A stretch of 25,430 nucleotides of DNA from assembly GCA_963626805.1 (NCBI GenBank), contig CAVFXS010000008.1, positions 1 through 25,430 on the forward strand, read 5' to 3'. The DNA is from CAG-632 sp963626805 (GTDB taxonomy: Bacteria; Bacillota; Clostridia; Lachnospirales; Lachnospiraceae). Every line of letters begins with the position of its first letter. Position 1 is the stretch's first letter. Of the stretch, positions 1-7,013 are shown piece by piece. The translations under genes and the position numbers were made by a program. Under the pieces are notes generated by a model, which worked only from the letters and a program-made list of their open reading frames with translations, was not told where the DNA came from and did not search any database.

Positions 1-2
1 AG

Positions 3-200
3 GAGTATCTGTCGCTTTGTCTGCAAGGAGAGTCATCAATTCCGCAGCGAAAACAGATTTTAGAGATAAAAAGAAAAGCTTTGATTGCATCCATGGAGGA
101 ACTTCAGGCTTCGATTGATTTTATCGATTGGAAACAGGGATTCTATGATGATGTGCTGTCCGGAAAAACAGTCTACTACAGCAATTTAATTCCGGAATAG
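3..200 (+). CDS. MerR-family transcriptional regulator, C-terminal part (cut by window edge)
   Basis: Only the last 65 codons are present, open to the left edge and ending in TAG. The residues (LCLQGESSIPQRKQIL, then MEELQASIDFIDWK and a short tail with FYDD) match the dimerisation helix and tail of MerR-type regulators, where a phrase like 'L..GD.TI..R..IL' precedes a long antiparallel coiled coil. The DNA-binding domain lies outside the window. Effector and target are unknown. It is followed by a 55-nt gap and then a much more AT-rich gene, so it marks the left border of the accessory patch. The family call is moderately secure; the specific role is not inferable. Confidence 0.7.
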   Translation, partial: EYLSLCLQGESSIPQRKQILEIKRKALIASMEELQASIDFIDWKQGFYDDVLSGKTVYYSNLIPE

Positions 201-255
201 TATCCGTCTGAAGATTAAAGTGCTTACAACATAAAACGGTGCATGCTGGAGTATA

Positions 256-846
256 TTGACTATTAAAAGAAGAGTAATCGCTTATTATTACCTAATTTGC
301 GACAAAGATAATAGTGATAAGCAAGATAGAAGTATTTCAATTATTCAAGATGAAAATGGAAAAAGTATAGTTTTGATTAACGATATTCGTTACAAGTCTA
401 GAAGAAGTATTGATTGGAGTGAGATTGAGATATATCTTAAACAATATATTGGTGAATGCTATGAAATATTAGAAAGTTCAGATAAAGTCTTTATTGGCAC
501 TGATTTTCCAGATGAATTTGCTCATTCTAAGGATACAAAAGATGTAAAAGGTGCCAATGAAAAAGCAAAGGCAAATGCAGTTACTGCAATCGCGAACATA
601 ATTGAAATAGCAACAGATAAAGCAGAATTTCCTGATCATAATAAAAAGCATGGAAGCAAAGCTAAATTTGGTTGGTATCGTTATACAACTCGTTTTGGAA
701 TTCCTGTTTATAACGATGAAGGTATATTGGAAAGTTATAACATTTTTCGCGCTAGAATATTAGTAAGACGTGATGCAGATGGAAAATTGTATTTATACGA
801 TATCGTAACAATAAAAAAAGAAACGAGTAGACCGCTTGAGTCATAG
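256..846 (+). CDS. Hypothetical protein resembling a polyvalent-protein-associated (LPD-type) domain of mobile elements
   Basis: This 196-residue product is visibly more AT-rich than all neighbours. Recognisable phrases are SIDWSEIEIYLKQYIGECYEI (about 51-71), FIGTDFPDEFAHSKDTK (about 79-95), GANEKAKANA, KFGWYRYTTRFGIPVY and DGKLYLYDIVTIKKETS near the C-terminus. From memory these resemble a domain found at the end of large polyvalent or conjugative-element proteins in Clostridia; its function is not established. The start is a TTG with a weak GGAG four bases upstream and an in-frame stop at 232-234, so it may be a detached fragment of a longer protein rather than an intact gene. No membrane segment or signal peptide is visible. 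The protein-family call is a recollection and should be treated as tentative. Confidence 0.55.
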   Translation: MTIKRRVIAYYYLICDKDNSDKQDRSISIIQDENGKSIVLINDIRYKSRRSIDWSEIEIYLKQYIGECYEILESSDKVFIGTDFPDEFAHSKDTKDVKGANEKAKANAVTAIANIIEIATDKAEFPDHNKKHGSKAKFGWYRYTTRFGIPVYNDEGILESYNIFRARILVRRDADGKLYLYDIVTIKKETSRPLES

Positions 847-873
847 ACCGTACGGTAGTAAACTTCGTTTCTT
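818..873. repeat. Nested inverted repeat with a perfect 10-bp palindrome at the 3' end of the AT-rich gene
   Basis: AAGAAACGA (818-826) is the exact reverse complement of TCGTTTCTT (865-873). Between them sits the perfect palindrome ACCGTACGGT (847-856), starting at the base after the stop codon. The outer arms overlap the last codons of the upstream gene. This could be a rho-independent-like transcript end without a clean T tract, or a protein binding site left by a mobile element. Confidence 0.5.
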
Positions 874-987
874 GTTGTTGATATTAACATAGAAATAATC
901 GATTGTCAATCCTACTATTCGAAATTATGTCCGCTGGAATGGTGTAACTTTTTGTGTTTTTCTCCCAAGGGTGTAAAAAAATGCTCT

Positions 988-1017
988 TTGCACCTTCACG
1001 TGCGCGAATGTTAATAT
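988..1017 (+). promoter_or_regulatory. Candidate sigma-A promoter for the RhuM-like gene
   Basis: TTGCAC and TAATAT are separated by 18 bp in the non-coding stretch 847-1151. Apart from this and the inverted repeat, I see nothing else in that stretch. The spacing is slightly long and the call rests on consensus matching alone. Confidence 0.35.
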
Positions 1018-1151
1018 AAACTAAAGTTTCAATGCATTGATATTGCCAGCAGTAAGTCGGTATGGCGTGGAATGGAATTTGCGGAAAACAACATGTGACT
1101 GTTTGTTGGATAATGGAAATAAAAGTACGGGAAATAAAAGGGGGACTAGAT

Positions 1152-2078
1152 TTGATAAAGAAAAAAGATGAGATAACTATCCGCTCCAGTGCAGCGGAAT
1201 ACTTAACCTATGTTGCCTCTGTAGGTGATCAGCAGGACAGTATAGAGATGCGCTACGAGGACGAGAATATATGGCTGACACAGAAGATGATGGCCACATT
1301 GTATGATGTTGCTTTACCAACGATAAATGAACATATTAAAAAAATATACACGGATAGTGAATTAGAAGAGTCCGCAACTATTCGGAATTTCCGAATAGTT
1401 CAAACTGAAGGTTCGCGCCAGGTCACACGCGATACCAAGCACTATAGCCTTCAAATGATCATTGCCGTAGGCTTCAAGGTCAATTCCGAGCGTGCGGTAC
1501 AGTTCCGAAAATGGGTAAATCAGATTGCCAAGGACTACACCATCAAAGGTTGGGTGATGGATGATGAGCGGCTGAAGCGCGGAACGTATCTGACAGAAAA
1601 GTATTTCGATGAGCAGCTAGAGCGTATCCGTGAGATTCGTGCCAGCGAAAGAAAGTTCTATCAGAAAATCACAGACCTGTATGCGACAGCCATTGACTAT
1701 GATAAAAATTCTGTAACGACGAGAAGATTCTATGCGACGGTTCAGAATAAAATGCATTACGCAGTTCATGGACATACGGCGGCTGAGTTGATCGTGGAAA
1801 GAGCCAATCATACAAAAGAGCATATGCTGTCTGCATTTGAGTGGAACGCCGAAAGCAAAACGATGCTATATGGACAGGCAGATTATCCGTATGGCCGGGT
1901 GCTGTCAAAACCGGAGATAACAGAAGGAAATCCGATCAGATTATACACTCGGGAGGAAATAACGGATCTGTTTGCGAAGTTTGGTATGCAGGTACGGGCC
2001 GGTTATGCAGATTATAGCGGAGCTCCTTCGTCAGGGAATGCAATTCAGTTACTGATCTGTTTCGAGAAAATTAATTAA
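1152..2078 (+). CDS. RhuM-family protein with a foreign methyltransferase-like C-terminus (chimeric gene)
   Basis: I chose TTG 1152 because AAAGGGGG lies 7 nt upstream and the product then begins MIKKKDEITIRSS. An in-frame ATG at 1062 would add 30 residues that fit no family. The first ~225 residues follow the RhuM 'virulence protein' family: IWLTQKMMATLYDV, INEHIKKIY, ELEESATIRNF, YSLQMIIAVGFKVNSERAVQFRKW, YTIKGWVMDDERLK and a tail through HAAELIVERANHTKEHM-like residues. RhuM proteins normally continue with GLTTW and another ~70-residue helical end. Here the sequence changes to LSAFEWNAESKTMLYGQ, IRLYTREEITDLFAKFGM and IQLLICFEKI, which resembles the last strand-helix-strand of class I SAM methyltransferases. 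The junction is near nucleotide 1826. RhuM function is unknown beyond association with pathogenicity and mobile islands; the fused product may be inactive. Confidence 0.7.
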   Translation: MIKKKDEITIRSSAAEYLTYVASVGDQQDSIEMRYEDENIWLTQKMMATLYDVALPTINEHIKKIYTDSELEESATIRNFRIVQTEGSRQVTRDTKHYSLQMIIAVGFKVNSERAVQFRKWVNQIAKDYTIKGWVMDDERLKRGTYLTEKYFDEQLERIREIRASERKFYQKITDLYATAIDYDKNSVTTRRFYATVQNKMHYAVHGHTAAELIVERANHTKEHMLSAFEWNAESKTMLYGQADYPYGRVLSKPEITEGNPIRLYTREEITDLFAKFGMQVRAGYADYSGAPSSGNAIQLLICFEKIN

Positions 2079-2118
2079 GAGTCGAAAATCTATGAGCATC
2101 GTAGAATAAAGCTATCTA

Positions 2119-2147
2119 TTGACTATCTCCGAACGATATTGTATACT
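2119..2147 (+). promoter_or_regulatory. Strong sigma-A promoter for the MATE leader transcript
   Basis: TTGACT and TATACT are separated by exactly 17 bp. Transcription should start near 2154, giving a leader of about 170 nt before the MATE start codon. It is one of the best consensus promoters in the window. Confidence 0.75.
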
Positions 2148-2171
2148 CACTGGTGTTCATCGGAGGGTGAC

Positions 2172-2300
2172 TTGTTCGTAAGAAACAATAGCTGGATAAG
2201 ATGGCAGGCTGGAATGCCTGTGTCTTACCCGGTTTTTTTTATACTAACGAGGAAATACAATCATTACTCACATGCAGGATCACCCGGTTCCGGAATCTGA
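2172..2300 (+). CDS. Candidate 42-residue leader peptide (upstream ORF) of the MATE gene
   Basis: GGAGG at 2162-2166 lies 5 nt before a TTG codon that opens a 42-codon frame ending at TGA 2298-2300, 22 nt before the MATE start. The frame begins MFVRNNSWIRWQAG and runs through the whole intrinsic terminator, whose U tract is read as FF. The predicted mRNA start is only about 10 nt upstream of the ribosome site, a typical geometry for leader peptides that control attenuators. There is no independent proof of translation. It could be chance, since the start is TTG and the peptide has no recognised family. Confidence 0.4.
   Translation: MFVRNNSWIRWQAGMPVSYPVFFILTRKYNHYSHAGSPGSGI
2194..2240 (+). 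terminator. Intrinsic terminator / attenuator in the MATE leader
   Basis: GGATAAGA (2194-2201) pairs with TCTTACCC (2223-2230) with one mismatch. An inner CAGGC/GCCTG pair (2205-2209 with 2216-2220) closes a 6-nt loop, and eight T follow at 2233-2240. The hairpin sits between a strong promoter and the MATE gene, so it should act on that gene's own transcript. GTAAGA at 2178-2183 can pair perfectly with TCTTAC at 2223-2228, which offers a competing, antiterminator-like fold. Confidence 0.7.
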
Positions 2301-2322
2301 GTGACAGGAGGTTTATATAGTC

Positions 2323-3669
2323 ATGAAAAAAGAAGTAACATTTACAGAAGGGAAGATTATGCGGCCATTAATTCTGTTTGCACTGCCGGTGCTGCTTGCA
2401 CTGTTTTTACAGGCAATGTACGGAGCCGTGGATCTCCTGATCGTTGGGAAATTTGCGACATCGGCAGATGTGTCAGCCGTATCGACCGGCTCGCAGATCA
2501 TGATGACGCTGACCAATCTTGTTAGCAGCTTTGCTATGGGTACCACGATTCTTTTGGGACAACAGATCGGAAGTGGCAGAAGGAAGGAGGGCGGCAGAAC
2601 GGTAGGAACGGCTATTGTGATGTTTGCAATCATAGCGGTTGTTTTATCAATTGTGCTGGTTATATTTGCACCACAGATTACGGGCATCATGAATGCTCCG
2701 GAAGAGGCATTCTCACAGACGGTTGATTATGTAAGGATCTGTGGAGGCGGTATGCTTGTGATTGTGGCTTATAACCTGATCGGATGTATTTTTCGGGGAC
2801 TTGGGGATTCGAGGACACCATTGATCACGGTCATGATAGCCTGTGCATGTAATATCGCCGGAGATCTTATTCTGTGTGCTGGATTTAATCTTGGAACAAG
2901 GGGAGCTGCGATAGCTACCGTATTTGCACAGATCATAAGTGTCATTGTTTCATATCTGCTGATAAGAAAAAAAGAGCTTCCGTTTACATTTGAAAAGGCA
3001 GATTTAAGAATCCATGGTAGCACATTCCGGAAGGTCGTAGGGCTTGGAGCACCGATCGCACTGCAGGATCTTTTTGTCAGTGTGTCCTTCCTGATCATAC
3101 TGGCAATCGTGAATTCCATGGGCGTGATTGCCTCTGCCGGAGTCGGAGTGGCTGAAAAGGTGTGTGCATTCATCATGCTGATTTCCTCCGCCTTTATGCA
3201 GTCCATGTCGGCATTTGTTGCACAGAATTATGGAGCCGGACATATGGACAGAGCGAGGAAAGCGTTACATTACGGCACGGCGGTATCTCTGGGAATCGGA
3301 GTGCTGATGTTCTTTATATCCTATTTCTATGGTGCGGCTCTGGCAGGAATCTTTTCACCGGACAGTGCAGTCATTGCAGCGGCAGCAGATTATTTAAGAG
3401 CCTATGCCGTTGATTGTATGCTGACTGCGGTATTCTTCTGCTATATCGGTTTCTACAATGGAATCGGTAAAACGAAATTCGTCATGATACAGGGAATCAT
3501 CGGAGCGTTTGGTGTGCGGATCCCGGTGTCCTATATTATGAGCCGGCAGGCAGGTGCTACTTTATTTCAGATAGGGCTTGCAACCCCGATGTCATCTGCC
3601 GTACAGCTGCTGTTATGTCTTGGATTTATGCTGCATATCAGACACAACTCCGACCGGGAATGCAGATAG
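2323..3669 (+). CDS. MATE-family multidrug / cation antiporter
   Basis: The 448-residue inner-membrane protein has about 12 hydrophobic segments in two similar halves, the usual MATE length and layout. The N-terminus carries the family start (MRPLILFALPVLLALFLQAMYGAVDLLIVGKF in shape: a helix with P, then the AVDLLIVGKF phrase), then QQIGSGRR after helix 2 and RGLGDSRTPL in the middle of the first half. MATE proteins export drugs or metabolites using Na+ or H+ gradients; the substrate cannot be read from sequence. AGGAGG lies 11 nt before the ATG. Its own promoter, leader peptide and attenuator suggest induction, possibly by a translation inhibitor or the exported compound. It is followed by a separate promoter for the next gene, so it appears monocistronic. 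Confidence 0.9.
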   Translation: MKKEVTFTEGKIMRPLILFALPVLLALFLQAMYGAVDLLIVGKFATSADVSAVSTGSQIMMTLTNLVSSFAMGTTILLGQQIGSGRRKEGGRTVGTAIVMFAIIAVVLSIVLVIFAPQITGIMNAPEEAFSQTVDYVRICGGGMLVIVAYNLIGCIFRGLGDSRTPLITVMIACACNIAGDLILCAGFNLGTRGAAIATVFAQIISVIVSYLLIRKKELPFTFEKADLRIHGSTFRKVVGLGAPIALQDLFVSVSFLIILAIVNSMGVIASAGVGVAEKVCAFIMLISSAFMQSMSAFVAQNYGAGHMDRARKALHYGTAVSLGIGVLMFFISYFYGAALAGIFSPDSAVIAAAADYLRAYAVDCMLTAVFFCYIGFYNGIGKTKFVMIQGIIGAFGVRIPVSYIMSRQAGATLFQIGLATPMSSAVQLLLCLGFMLHIRHNSDRECR

Positions 3670-3703
3670 AAGCAGAGAAATCGAAAAAAATTGTGATTTC
3701 CTA

Positions 3704-3732
3704 TTGCCAGAACAGGCAAACATGTCTAAAAT
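3704..3732 (+). promoter_or_regulatory. Promoter with internal inverted repeat upstream of aspartokinase
   Basis: TTGCCA and TAAAAT are 17 bp apart. TTGCC (3704-3708) and GGCAA (3715-3719) form an inverted repeat that covers the -35 element, a possible operator. The predicted start near 3739 leaves a ~95-nt leader. Confidence 0.5.
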
Positions 3733-3737
3733 ACAAG

Positions 3738-3774
3738 TGTTGGACTCGGTTTAAACGAGCTCTGTTTATCAACA
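3738..3774 (+). other. Stem-loop in the aspartokinase leader (no riboswitch recognised)
   Basis: TGTTG pairs with CAACA and encloses a second stem CTCG/CGAG around GTTTAAA. A further GTGCG/CGCAC stem follows at about 3782-3800. I looked for the lysine riboswitch core and do not recognise it, and no T-box is apparent. Confidence 0.35.
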
Positions 3775-3833
3775 TGACACAGGTGCGGAGAGAGTCGCAC
3801 GAATGAATTCAGGAAAGAAAAGGTAAAATCTCA

Positions 3834-5150
3834 ATGAAAAAAGTAGTCAAATTTGGTGGTAGCTCACTGGCAAGTGCAGAACAGTTCAAAAAAGTAGGAG
3901 ATATTATCCGTGCGGATGAATCACGTGTATATGTAGTACCTTCTGCACCGGGCAAACGGTTTTCAGAAGATACAAAGGTTACCGATATGCTTCTTCATGT
4001 ATATGAGACAGCAAGTGAGAGAAAAGACATTGCAGAGGAAATGGAAGCGATTAAGGCAAGATATGATGAGATCATTCAGGGGCTTGGACTGAAGGACTTT
4101 TCTCTTGATGCGGAGTTTGAAGAGATTGCAAAGGTATTGAAGGAAGAACCACAGAAGGATTATGCGGCATCCAGAGGAGAATTTCTGAATGGTAAGATCA
4201 TGGCTGCATATTTGGGCGTAGAGTTTATCGATGCTGCAGAGGTTATTTTCTTTAATGAGGAAGGAAATCTGAACAGCTATAAGACAGAGAAGGTATTATC
4301 TGTCAGATTAAAGCAGTGCGAGCGTGCCGTTGTTCCGGGCTTTTATGGTACCGGTAAGGACGGAAAGGTTAAGACCTTCTCCCGTGGCGGTTCCGATGTG
4401 ACCGGTTCGATTGTAGCACAGGCAAGTCGTGCAGATGTATATGAGAACTGGACGGATGTATCCGGCTTCTTAGTAGCGGATCCGCGGATCGTTCCGAATC
4501 CAAAGCCGATTAAATATATTACCTACAGAGAGTTGCGTGAGCTTTCTTATATGGGAGCATCTGTCCTTCATGAGGATGCGATCTTCCCGGTTCGTCATTG
4601 CGGTATTCCGATCAATATCCGGAACACGAATGCACCGGAGGATGCAGGAACCTGGATCGTAGAGAGTACCTGCCAGAAGCAGGATTATGTGGTTACCGGT
4701 ATTGCAGGTAAGAAGGATTTCTGCACCATCTTTATCTCAAAGGCAATGATGAATTCAGAGATTGGCTTTGGACGAAAGGTATTGCAGGCATTTGAAGAGA
4801 ATGAGATTTCATTCGAGCATATGCCGTCCGGTATTGATACCATGACAATTGTTGTACACGCAGATGAGTTTATCGATAAGGAGCAGAGTGTTGTGTCTGC
4901 GATTCACCGTCTGGCAGAGCCGGATTCGGTTGAAATCGAGTCAGGTATGGCATTGATAGCAGTAGTAGGTCGTGGTATGAAGTCAGCCAGTGGTACTGCA
5001 GGTAAGCTGTTCAGTGCCCTTGCAAAGGAAGGCATTAATATCAAGATGATCGATCAGGGTTCTTCAGAGCTGAATATCATTATCGGAGTTAAGAACAGTG
5101 ATTTTGAGACTGCGATCAGAGCAATTTATCATACCTTTATTACAAAGTAG
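3834..5150 (+). CDS. lysC: Aspartate kinase
   Basis: The enzyme phosphorylates L-aspartate with ATP, the first step toward lysine, threonine and methionine (and diaminopimelate for the cell wall). The 438-residue protein opens with the amino-acid-kinase motif KFGGSS (6-11), has SRGGSDVTGS for nucleotide binding near residue 183 and YMGASVLHEDA near residue 239. Two C-terminal ACT domains follow: about 290-350 and about 365-435, the latter with LIAVVGRGM and INIKMIDQGSSELNIIIGV. ACT domains usually mediate feedback inhibition by lysine or threonine. There is no fused homoserine dehydrogenase. The start has AAGG about 10 nt upstream. It stands alone between its own promoter and a strong terminator. 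The isozyme's effector cannot be assigned. Confidence 0.93.
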   Translation: MKKVVKFGGSSLASAEQFKKVGDIIRADESRVYVVPSAPGKRFSEDTKVTDMLLHVYETASERKDIAEEMEAIKARYDEIIQGLGLKDFSLDAEFEEIAKVLKEEPQKDYAASRGEFLNGKIMAAYLGVEFIDAAEVIFFNEEGNLNSYKTEKVLSVRLKQCERAVVPGFYGTGKDGKVKTFSRGGSDVTGSIVAQASRADVYENWTDVSGFLVADPRIVPNPKPIKYITYRELRELSYMGASVLHEDAIFPVRHCGIPINIRNTNAPEDAGTWIVESTCQKQDYVVTGIAGKKDFCTIFISKAMMNSEIGFGRKVLQAFEENEISFEHMPSGIDTMTIVVHADEFIDKEQSVVSAIHRLAEPDSVEIESGMALIAVVGRGMKSASGTAGKLFSALAKEGINIKMIDQGSSELNIIIGVKNSDFETAIRAIYHTFITK

Positions 5151-5226
5151 GATATTCAGATTGTGAGATTATACGAAACGGTTTCGGGCAGCAGAGACAG
5201 GGATCGGTAAAGCATATGCGCATAGA

Positions 5227-5260
5227 AGAGACTGGGGCAGAATGCTCCGGTCTCTTTTTT
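5227..5260 (+). terminator. Rho-independent terminator after lysC
   Basis: A 13-bp stem (AGAGACTGGGGCA with TGCTCCGGTCTCT, two G-T pairs) closes a GAA loop and is followed by a run of six T. Confidence 0.88.
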
Positions 5261-5289
5261 ATACGCGGGCAACGAATTTTCGCAATGAA

Positions 5290-5318
5290 TTGCAGTTCAG
5301 ATATAAGTATAATATAAT
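5290..5318 (+). promoter_or_regulatory. Intact promoter in front of the cysteine-synthase stub
   Basis: TTGCAG and TATAAT are 17 bp apart, 32 nt before the ATG of the stub, with GAGGAAGAG as ribosome site. It may now drive the HD-domain gene and reductase downstream. Confidence 0.55.
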
Positions 5319-5350
5319 AAATCAGAGAATGTTAAGAAAAGAGGAAGAGC

Positions 5351-5464
5351 ATGTATTACAGTAACGTTTTAGACCTGATCGGTGACACGCCGTTAATGAG
5401 CCTGCAGGAGTCGACCGGTTATCATATATTTGCCAAGGAGAGCGGTATGTTCAGGATAATCTGA
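5351..5464 (+). pseudogene. Cysteine synthase N-terminal remnant
   Basis: The frame starts MYYSNVLDLIGDTPLMSLQ and continues YHIFAKE before stopping after 37 codons. This is the conserved N-terminus of O-acetylserine sulfhydrylases (consensus-like NV.ELIGNTPLV.L ... IYAKLE). The PLP lysine region, the asparagine loop and the rest of the ~300-residue enzyme are absent. After the AKE phrase the sequence belongs to the next remnant, including that gene's own AAGGAG site. The most likely history is an internal deletion that removed almost all of a cysK-like gene and joined its start to an XRE-regulator gene. The promoter and ribosome site upstream are still good, so a short peptide may be made, but catalysis is impossible. 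Confidence 0.75.
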
Positions 5465-5648
5465 TCGAATTAAGAAAATTACATAAGATGTCGCAGGAGG
5501 AGCTGGCAGAGCAGCTACAGGTCAGCAGATAGACAATCTCCAAATATGAGATCGGCTGATCGTTTTCAGAGATGAGACTCAGGGAATTGCATCGGTCAAC
5601 GAGAAGGAATTTCTGAATATGATGAAGCAGATCCGGAAGGATAAATAG
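5447..5648 (+). pseudogene. XRE/Cro-type HTH regulator, degraded
   Basis: After ATG 5447 (AAGGAG 7 nt upstream) one base appears missing. Reading on from 5452 gives DNLIELRKLHKMSQEELAEQ, then QVSR, a TAG stop at 5530-5532, TISKYEIG, a TGA at 5557-5559, and SFSEM. Those phrases spell the helix-turn-helix of the XRE family (MSQEELAEQLxVSRQTISKYExG), with the expected Q of SRQT replaced by the TAG. A shifted frame then ends EFLNMMKQIRKDK at 5646-5648, a plausible original C-terminus. At least one frameshift and two nonsense codons therefore inactivate it. The original protein was either a short HTH protein or the N-terminus of a longer XRE protein with an internal deletion. Confidence 0.8.
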
Positions 5649-5672
5649 TAGGATAGATAGGAGGAAAAAATC

Positions 5673-6281
5673 ATGAGCATGGAACACATTTCAAGAGAGG
5701 ACGCATTTAAATTACTGAAAAAGTACAATCAGGATCCATTTCATATCCAGCATGCACTGACCGTGGAAGCAGTTATGAAATGGTATGCGAAGGAATTAGG
5801 CTATGGCGAGGATGCAGAATACTGGGGTATTGTCGGATTACTGCATGATATTGATTTTGAGCTGTATCCGGAGGAGCATTGCCTGAAAGCACCGGAGCTG
5901 TTACGGGAAGGCGGTGTCGGTGAGGATATCATTCATGCCGTATGTTCCCATGGATATGGGATCACCGTAGGTTGCGGTACCACGATTGATGTGAAACCGG
6001 AGCATGAGATGGAGAAGGTACTGTTTGCGGCAGATGAGCTGACCGGATTGATCTGGGCGGCTGCATTAATGCGTCCGTCGAAGAGTACGAAGGATATGGA
6101 ATTAAAGTCTCTGAAGAAAAAGTATAAGAGTAAGGGTTTTGCAGCCGGTTGCTCCAGAGAAGTGATCGAACGGGGAGCCGAGCAGTTGGGCTGGGAGCTG
6201 GAAAAGCTGTTGACCATGACCCTGCAGGCAATGGCAGACAGTGAGGATGAGATTCAGGCAGAGATGGAAGCGGAGAAATAA
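5673..6281 (+). CDS. HD-domain phosphohydrolase-like protein
   Basis: The product has 202 residues. Metal-binding residues of the HD superfamily are visible: H27 (QHALTVEAVMKW), H58-D59 (LLHDIDFE), H93 (VCSHGYG) and D121 (FAADELTG). These enzymes are metal-dependent phosphohydrolases acting on nucleotides or other phosphoesters, or on unknown substrates; the exact reaction is not assigned. The C-terminal 40 residues are helical and acidic. AGGAGG sits 8 nt before ATG 5673; a second ATG six bases later is possible. It follows the two gene remnants and precedes the flavodoxin-type reductase by 44 nt, so the two probably share a transcript. It is cytosolic, with no signal or membrane segment. 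Confidence 0.82.
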   Translation: MSMEHISREDAFKLLKKYNQDPFHIQHALTVEAVMKWYAKELGYGEDAEYWGIVGLLHDIDFELYPEEHCLKAPELLREGGVGEDIIHAVCSHGYGITVGCGTTIDVKPEHEMEKVLFAADELTGLIWAAALMRPSKSTKDMELKSLKKKYKSKGFAAGCSREVIERGAEQLGWELEKLLTMTLQAMADSEDEIQAEMEAEK

Positions 6282-6325
6282 GAGAAGAAACGATTTATTC
6301 AGGAGTCAGAAAAAGGAGTCATAAC

Positions 6326-6943
6326 ATGAAGGTATTGATTATTAACGGAAGTCCGAGAGTCAACGGTAATACAACGATTGCCATCCGGGAGATGGAGCAG
6401 GTGTTTGCTGAGAACGGGGTAGAAACAGAAACTGTACAAATCGGAATGAAGGATGTGCGCGGCTGTATTGCCTGCGGACGTTGTGCAGAGACCGGGAAAT
6501 GCGTATTTGATGATGTGGTCAATGAGCTGGCACCGAAGTTTGAAGCGGCAGATGGTCTGGTAATTGCCAGTCCGGTTTACTATGCATCGGCCAATGCGAC
6601 TCTGATCGCATGTCTGGACCGTTTGTTTTACAGCACCCACTTTAACAAGGCCATGAAGGTAGGAGCCAGTGTGGTCTGTGCAAGACGAGGCGGCTGTTCT
6701 GCGACCTTTGATGAGCTGAATAAATACTTTACGATTTCCAACATGCCGATCGCATCCAGCCAGTATTGGAACAGTATCCATGGCAGAGAGCCGGGAAAGG
6801 CACAGATGGATGAGGAAGGAAAGCAGACCATGCGGGTACTTGCACGGAACATGACGTTCCTGATGAAGAGTATCGCACTGGGAAAAGAACAGTTCGGATT
6901 GCCGGAAACGGAGGAGCATGTCTGGACACATTTTATCCCATAA
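6326..6943 (+). CDS. Flavodoxin-family NAD(P)H-dependent oxidoreductase / iron-sulfur flavoprotein-like
   Basis: The 205-residue protein starts KVLIINGSPRVNGNT, the FMN-phosphate loop of the NADPH-dependent FMN reductase fold. Cys47, Cys50, Cys53 and Cys59 form the compact C-x2-C-x2-C-x5-C set seen in iron-sulfur flavoproteins, where it holds a [4Fe-4S] cluster. ASPVYYASANATLIACLDR (about 80-98) is the second FMN-contacting segment. Such proteins reduce flavins, quinones, nitro compounds or serve as electron carriers; the natural substrate is unknown. It is probably co-transcribed with the HD-domain gene. The downstream gap contains the activator-promoter of the redox operon, so it is likely not part of that operon. 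Confidence 0.83.
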   Translation: MKVLIINGSPRVNGNTTIAIREMEQVFAENGVETETVQIGMKDVRGCIACGRCAETGKCVFDDVVNELAPKFEAADGLVIASPVYYASANATLIACLDRLFYSTHFNKAMKVGASVVCARRGGCSATFDELNKYFTISNMPIASSQYWNSIHGREPGKAQMDEEGKQTMRVLARNMTFLMKSIALGKEQFGLPETEEHVWTHFIP

Positions 6944-6951
6944 GGTAATTT

Positions 6952-6993
6952 GTTCCGATTTTTACAATTTTTAAATGAAAAATGTGCTAGAAT
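6952..6993 (+). promoter_or_regulatory. Promoter A of the redox regulon: shared 16-bp motif plus extended -10
   Basis: GTTCCGATTTTTACAA (6952-6967) lies 20 nt before TAGAAT (6988-6993), which is preceded by TGC, an extended -10. No good -35 hexamer exists at 17 bp, which suits an activator bound over the -35 position. The same motif, with one base changed, precedes the second operon at 11377. The AraC-type protein encoded between them is the obvious candidate ligand. Confidence 0.6.
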
Positions 6994-7013
6994 CTGTTTT
7001 ATAAGGAACAGAC

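Noticed and set aside
1617..1908. Open frames on the minus strand inside the RhuM-like gene
   Set aside because: They are antisense to a gene with clear family motifs and have no ribosome site or recognisable protein features.
2079..2322. A known metabolite riboswitch before the MATE gene
   Set aside because: I compared it from memory with guanidine, ZTP, fluoride, THF and TPP cores and found no match; the leader-peptide and attenuator reading explains more of the sequence.
3670..3833. Possible lysine riboswitch before aspartokinase
   Set aside because: The gap length would fit, but the conserved core phrases are not visible and no terminator or start-sequestering helix is apparent.
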